Below the pieces are notes generated by a model. It was not told the origin of the DNA. It did not search any database and was given only the letters and a program-made list of their open reading frames with translations. A stretch of DNA of 64,000 nucleotides, taken from assembly GCA_030737835.1 (NCBI GenBank), contig CM060856.1, forward strand, positions 310,001 to 374,000. Direction: 5' to 3'. Position 1 is the stretch's first letter. Each line of letters begins with the position of its first letter. Shown piece by piece: positions 59,738 through 64,000 of the stretch. Origin of the DNA: Acorus gramineus. Lineage: Eukaryota; Streptophyta; Magnoliopsida; Acorales; Acoraceae. The position numbers and the translations under genes were made by a program.

Positions 59738-61054
59738 TTAACCCGAGGAGGGTTTCTGATTGGGAGCAGCAGCTCCGGCGTTCGTCGAAGAAGAACCAGA
59801 TCCAGTTGTCGAACCAGCCGCGGTCACACCTGCCATTTACATGGGATCATTAAATAAATACAAAGAAGAATGTGATATAAAATCAAAGGAATTCAGACCT
59901 GGATTTGTGGATGGGGAGGCAGGAGCGGGCAATGAGAGGATGCCGACACCTCCGTATTGATGGGGTATATAAGGAGGGTATTGTACCATCTGCCAGTAGG
60001 GTTGGTACCCCAAACCCTGTTGAGGCTGGCTTGCCTGAGATGAATACTGGGCGGCGTAGTATGGATAGATGTTGTGAAGCATCCCCGGAGAAGTCACGGC
60101 TGCCGCTGATGCGTAGTATGGATTGTATGGGTGCGATCCACCCATGCTGTAATATCCCTGCATCAGGGATTAACATACATACATTGTTCAACAATGTCCA
60201 ATTAATGATTACAAACACATACTAAAAAACACTCACCATAGGGTACAAGTTTTCTTGGGAATGTGCAGAGTATCTGAACAAAGAAAAGAAAAAAAAAAAA
60301 AAAAAAAACAGAGCAATTCAAATTCAAGAAACGAAAAATTGCCTTGTTTTAAAACATTGTGGGAGATGTAACGATGTACCCATATACAGAATATGGAAAC
60401 GCGTATGGATTGGGTTGATTGATATACGCTGCAGCTGATGATGATAGTGAAGACACAATGCCGCCACCGCTGCCGCCGCCGCTGCTGCTTCGGCCGCTGC
60501 TGTTATGGTACGCTATTGTAGGAGCCGATCCAGGGTGCGGCCTGAACCGTCCGATCCCTGCCAGAACATAAAACAAAGCAATGATAAATGCTTCATGTTA
60601 TTAAACATTGAAAAAGATGGATCATGGGGACGACAGACCTGCCCGTGGAGGAGCGGAAGGATGGAATCTATGCGGGACGGCGCCGAGGGACGCCAGATTG
60701 CAGTTAGCCCTCCTACCGTCGATGATCGGAGACGGATCTTGGCACGCCCTCATCGCCGAATCCGGATCTCTAAATGTGACCTTTGTTAAAAAAAAAAAAA
60801 AAATAACATAATTAAAAAATCATCAAAAAAATGTGAGAAAGAGAGAAACGATCGGGATCACATACAAAGCCGTAACCCTTGGAACGGCCGGTGATCTTAT
60901 CGGTGATGACGACGGCCTCAAGGATCTCGCCGAACTGCTCGAAGTACATCCTCATAGTGTCCATCTGAGTCTCCCAAGCAAGGCCTCCCACGAATATCTT
61001 CGTATACGTCGTGTCTCCCGCCATTTGTGAATTCCGTGACGTCATGCTCCTCAT
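59738..61054 (-). CDS. Single-RRM RNA-binding protein (ARP1-like), six exons
   Basis: Predicted RNA-binding protein of about 298 residues with one N-terminal RRM and a Gly/Ser/Tyr/Pro/Gln-rich tail; likely nuclear or cytoplasmic mRNA binding, target unknown. Exons: 61054-60866, 60780-60639, 60557-60380, 60273-60237, 60157-59899, 59829-59738; all introns GT-AG and phases fit. RNP2 is KIFVGG (19-24). RNP1 KGYGFVTF (59-66) is split by intron 1. The RRM ends with [12 protein letters not shown], typical of the plant family often named ARP1 or RBM24/38-like. The tail has a polyserine/glycine run and repeated PYY/YAA motifs. In-frame ATGs at 61045 and 61024 are alternative starts; the first was taken. 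Confidence 0.92.
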
Positions 61055-63039
61055 CGACGGCCGTGATCCCTCCTCCTCGTCTTCCGAATACAAACGCAGG
61101 TTTTTGCAACAGAGAGTGGGGTGTTGGGGGGGGGGGGGAAGGGGAGATGGACGAGGAGGAGATAAAGAAAAGCTTCTTCTGTTTGTGGTTCCTTTATTGT
61201 ATTATTAATTAAAAAAATAAAATAAAAGTGGATCCCACGATCGTTTGGAGAGAGAGAAACAGCGGGTCCAACGCGAGAGGGGGGTATGAAAAACTTTCCA
61301 AATGTGCTTAGCTGCTTCGCTGGCATCAACTTTGAACGTATTTATTTTTATTGACTGATCTTGATCGCATTTGTTTTGCTTTTTTTATTTTTTTGCCGTG
61401 TCTATAGAGTTGATGATTAATAAAATTAAAAAAACAAAAATAGGGGATGTAAAGATGAGTTTGACCTCACCCTCTCTCTTTTTTTTCTTTTTTTTCCCTA
61501 TCCAATTTGATTCAACTGCGTAAGAGCAGGAGGAGACGGAGCCCAAATAGCCGACCAAGCTCGTCCTCCAATCTCTGAAATTTTTTTTTAATTTATTTGC
61601 CTCTTTTTTTTATTAATAAATTCCCCCAACTGCTTAAAAAGTTATACTCTCCCCTTCTGTCGATTTGTTTTCTTATGTTATTTTTTTATCTAATTATGAG
61701 TTGGCCGCATTGAGCGGCGTCTCTCGTGGTACCGTAATGACATTAGCGAATGAAAACGTCATTAAAAAAAAGACCAACGCCAAAAAGAGGTGAAACTGAA
61801 ATCAATCTGACGATTCGGTTTGAAGTCTTTGGACTCTCCCCAGATCGGTCAAACCTACCTACTCCACCGCAGCTCGGCTGTCGGCTCGGCTCACTCGAGA
61901 GACGCGTAAAATTTCAAGTAACTGCAGCCAGCTTGGCTTAAATGAAGCCTAGCCATTCGGAAATAATGTTAGAGGGGGAGAGAGAGAGAGAGAGAGAGAG
62001 AGTGGTGGAGAGAAAAAGAAGGGGAAACAAAAACAGACGTACCATGTATCCAAATGAGGGCTACAAACAAAAGGCAGACAGACTGGTCAGAACCCCGAGC
62101 ACATGCCTCTCTCTTCTTCTTCTTTTTTAACTTTCCATAAACTGATACATCATTACCTCTACTACTACTACCACCACCATCCCATTATTTCTTTTTATTA
62201 ACTGTTATTTTATTTTTGTGAGGAAGAAGAAATAATGAACCTCACATCTTTTGCAGGGTGTTCATGGTCCATATGACCGAGCTCACCTATTCCCTTCCCA
62301 TCCCTTTAAATAAGATGATTGAAGTGGAGGGTAAAGCGAGAGGGCTTGTTTTGGGTATTATCACGAGCCATCAATCATGGGGACACCTCTATTGTCTTCC
62401 ACATATTAACCTAAAATACCAGAACCCCTTGAGCCGTTACAACGGTTGCGTGGGCGTTGAAGGCGTTGTCTCGTGCATTCACCCACCGTATCACCATATG
62501 GTGGTCCACTTGTACCATCCCCCGTCCCCTTCTTTTTTTTCTTTTTTTTTTTTTGAAAAACTTAATTTTGGATCCTTTAAAGAATTTTTGAATTTTTTAA
62601 GGTCCCTATCATATATGAACTTATTTTTAGGTCTCCATACTCATTGAGCATTATTTTTAGATCTTTTCATTCTATAGGGATTACCATTTTTTCACTTTTT
62701 TTTACGCTGCTTTCATCTTTTATTTATGCCATCATCTCTCTTCCATCCACGTATATGGCTATCCATCCCCCTTCTGCACGTGGCCCCCATCACCCCTTTT
62801 CTCTCATCACCTCTTCCTTCTACCACTCTTTCCCTCCAATCTTAACAATATACCTAGATTTTGTTAACAGTATACTCAAAACTGTTAATAATATACTTAA
62901 AATTTTTAATAATGCACACAAACAATGAACTGATAGATAAAAAAAAAAAATGGTTAACGGTCAAATAATTATTGTTATTTAAAAAAATATGAAAATAATA
63001 GACAATAGCCAATTGGGTTAAAATCTAAATTAAGTCTAA
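61055..63039. other. Upstream region of the RNA-binding protein gene
   Basis: Contains a G-run (61128-61140), CT/GA-rich stretches (61238-61262, 61470-61500), a (GA)n microsatellite (61977-62003) and (TACTAC)n/(CCA)n at 62160-62180. No protein domain is seen in the short plus-strand frames (61750-61941, 62258-62647). Part of it should be promoter and 5' untranslated region. Confidence 0.45.
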
Positions 63040-63381
63040 GGCCCCGTTTGATTGCGTGTTTGGACGCGCTTTTATTTTTTGAAAAACTGAAAAGCTAAAA
63101 TCGTGCAGCCAAACGGGACAGCTTTTTACAGAATCGGAAGCTGGATTCCTTTTAATTTTTCCCTCGAAATCTGTGTTTTAAAAAACTCAGAAACAATGTT
63201 TTTTTGTCGGAATCGATTTTTTGAATTGAAAAGCAACTTTCTCTACCAAACATTAAACTCCTTTCAAATATTGATTCCTGAATTAAAAAAAAACATTCTA
63301 AAAAAGTCAAGGTCTAAAATCATCTTAAAAAGCAGTTTTATTCCAAAAGCTACTTTTCAATCTGTGTTTTCAAACGGACCC
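63040..63381. mobile_element. Tourist-like (PIF/Harbinger) MITE
   Basis: A 342-bp element with ends GGCCCCGTTTGATT and CAAACGGACCC (inverted ends GG(C/T)CCGTTTGA) and 3-bp duplication TAA (63037-63039, 63382-63384). No coding sequence. Confidence 0.8.
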
Positions 63382-63384
63382 TAA

Positions 63385-64000
63385 ATCTTTTCAAAATCTT
63401 AAAAATAATTTAATGTTCAGGACACGGAATTAATTTTTTTTTGTTTTTTGAATATAAAAAAAAAATTGACACCGTGGCAGACTGGTAGTGGTTTTCAGTC
63501 ATCCTACCGTACAAGGAACGGTTAAAACTTTAGCGTTGGTGTTTACGGTCAAACTCTTCCCTGCTACACGAATCTCGAGGGGCAGACTGTAATGGGATCG
63601 ACGTTTAAATATGTATATATTTATTTATTTTTTTGTCATACAATATTATCAGTCGAGATTTCCAGATAACGACAACCATACAGACCAAAATCCGGTATCG
63701 TCGAAAACACATCCGATCGCTCGCTATTAAAGCTGGCGGGAGCGGAATTTGAAGGAAGGGGGACAGAGACAAACCGCCCAACAGAAGTTCAAAATTCTGT
63801 GAAGATGGGATGGATCAATGGGTAAATTATTAGGAGGGGGTCACGGATGGAACAAGGGACTTCCTTTTTTTCTTTTTTTCTTTTTTGAAGTACTGGTACC
63901 TCTCGTATGAAATATGCAAATGCAACTTCAGATTTTTGTTCGTTGGTACACACAGAAGGGATTTATGTTAACTCCGTGATCATGGTGAGATACCTCATAA
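63385..64000. other. Terminal stretch, nothing recognised
   Basis: AT-rich noncoding sequence with homopolymer runs. No frame with a recognisable protein. Confidence 0.4.

Overview
This is a flowering-plant nuclear window. The evidence is two multi-exon plant genes with GT/GC-AG introns and a dense pile of plant-type transposons: Ty3/gypsy with multi-kilobase LTRs, a Tat-like gypsy, Ty1/copia with an initiator-Met tRNA primer site, hAT elements, a TRIM, and PIF/Harbinger-like MITEs. The species cannot be told from the sequence. There are no rRNA or tRNA genes, no CRISPR, and nothing prokaryotic. Most open frames are decayed transposon pieces or chance frames in GC-rich repeats.

Layout. 1-7913: a Tat-like gypsy on the minus strand (5' LTR 6746-7913, broken gag, pol mostly lost, integrase C-terminus). 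A 3.6 kb solo LTR sits inside its integrase codons. 7914-9831: a gypsy reverse-transcriptase fragment abutting a decayed hAT transposase. 9832-27837: one 18 kb non-autonomous gypsy element with target duplication ATCAA. It carries three further insertions of the same solo-LTR family as in 34-3602 and one MITE. 27838-29153: intergenic, with a long poly-C/CA microsatellite. 29154-30697: a three-LTR tandem TRIM.

30842-36812: an apparently complete ten-exon zinc alcohol dehydrogenase gene, minus strand, whose 2.85 kb intron 8 holds two foldback elements. 38024-43073: copia element A, minus strand. 43480-47511: a hAT element with 8-bp target duplication, good ends and a broken transposase. 47734-55890: copia element B, minus strand, split by a fifth solo LTR (51846-55266). 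55891-59737: intergenic. 59738-61054: a complete six-exon single-RRM RNA-binding protein gene, minus strand, similar to proteins usually named ARP1-like. 61055-64000: its upstream region, with a Tourist-like MITE at 63040-63381.

The two host genes show no functional link to each other. The most unusual material is the solo-LTR family. Its five copies all have intact 5-bp target duplications and the same orientation, four of five carry a CpG-dense core, and two landed 15 bp apart in the two LTRs of the same host element. All coordinates of element ends, target duplications and exons were worked out by eye from the sequence; family names rest on recognised motifs, not on database searches.
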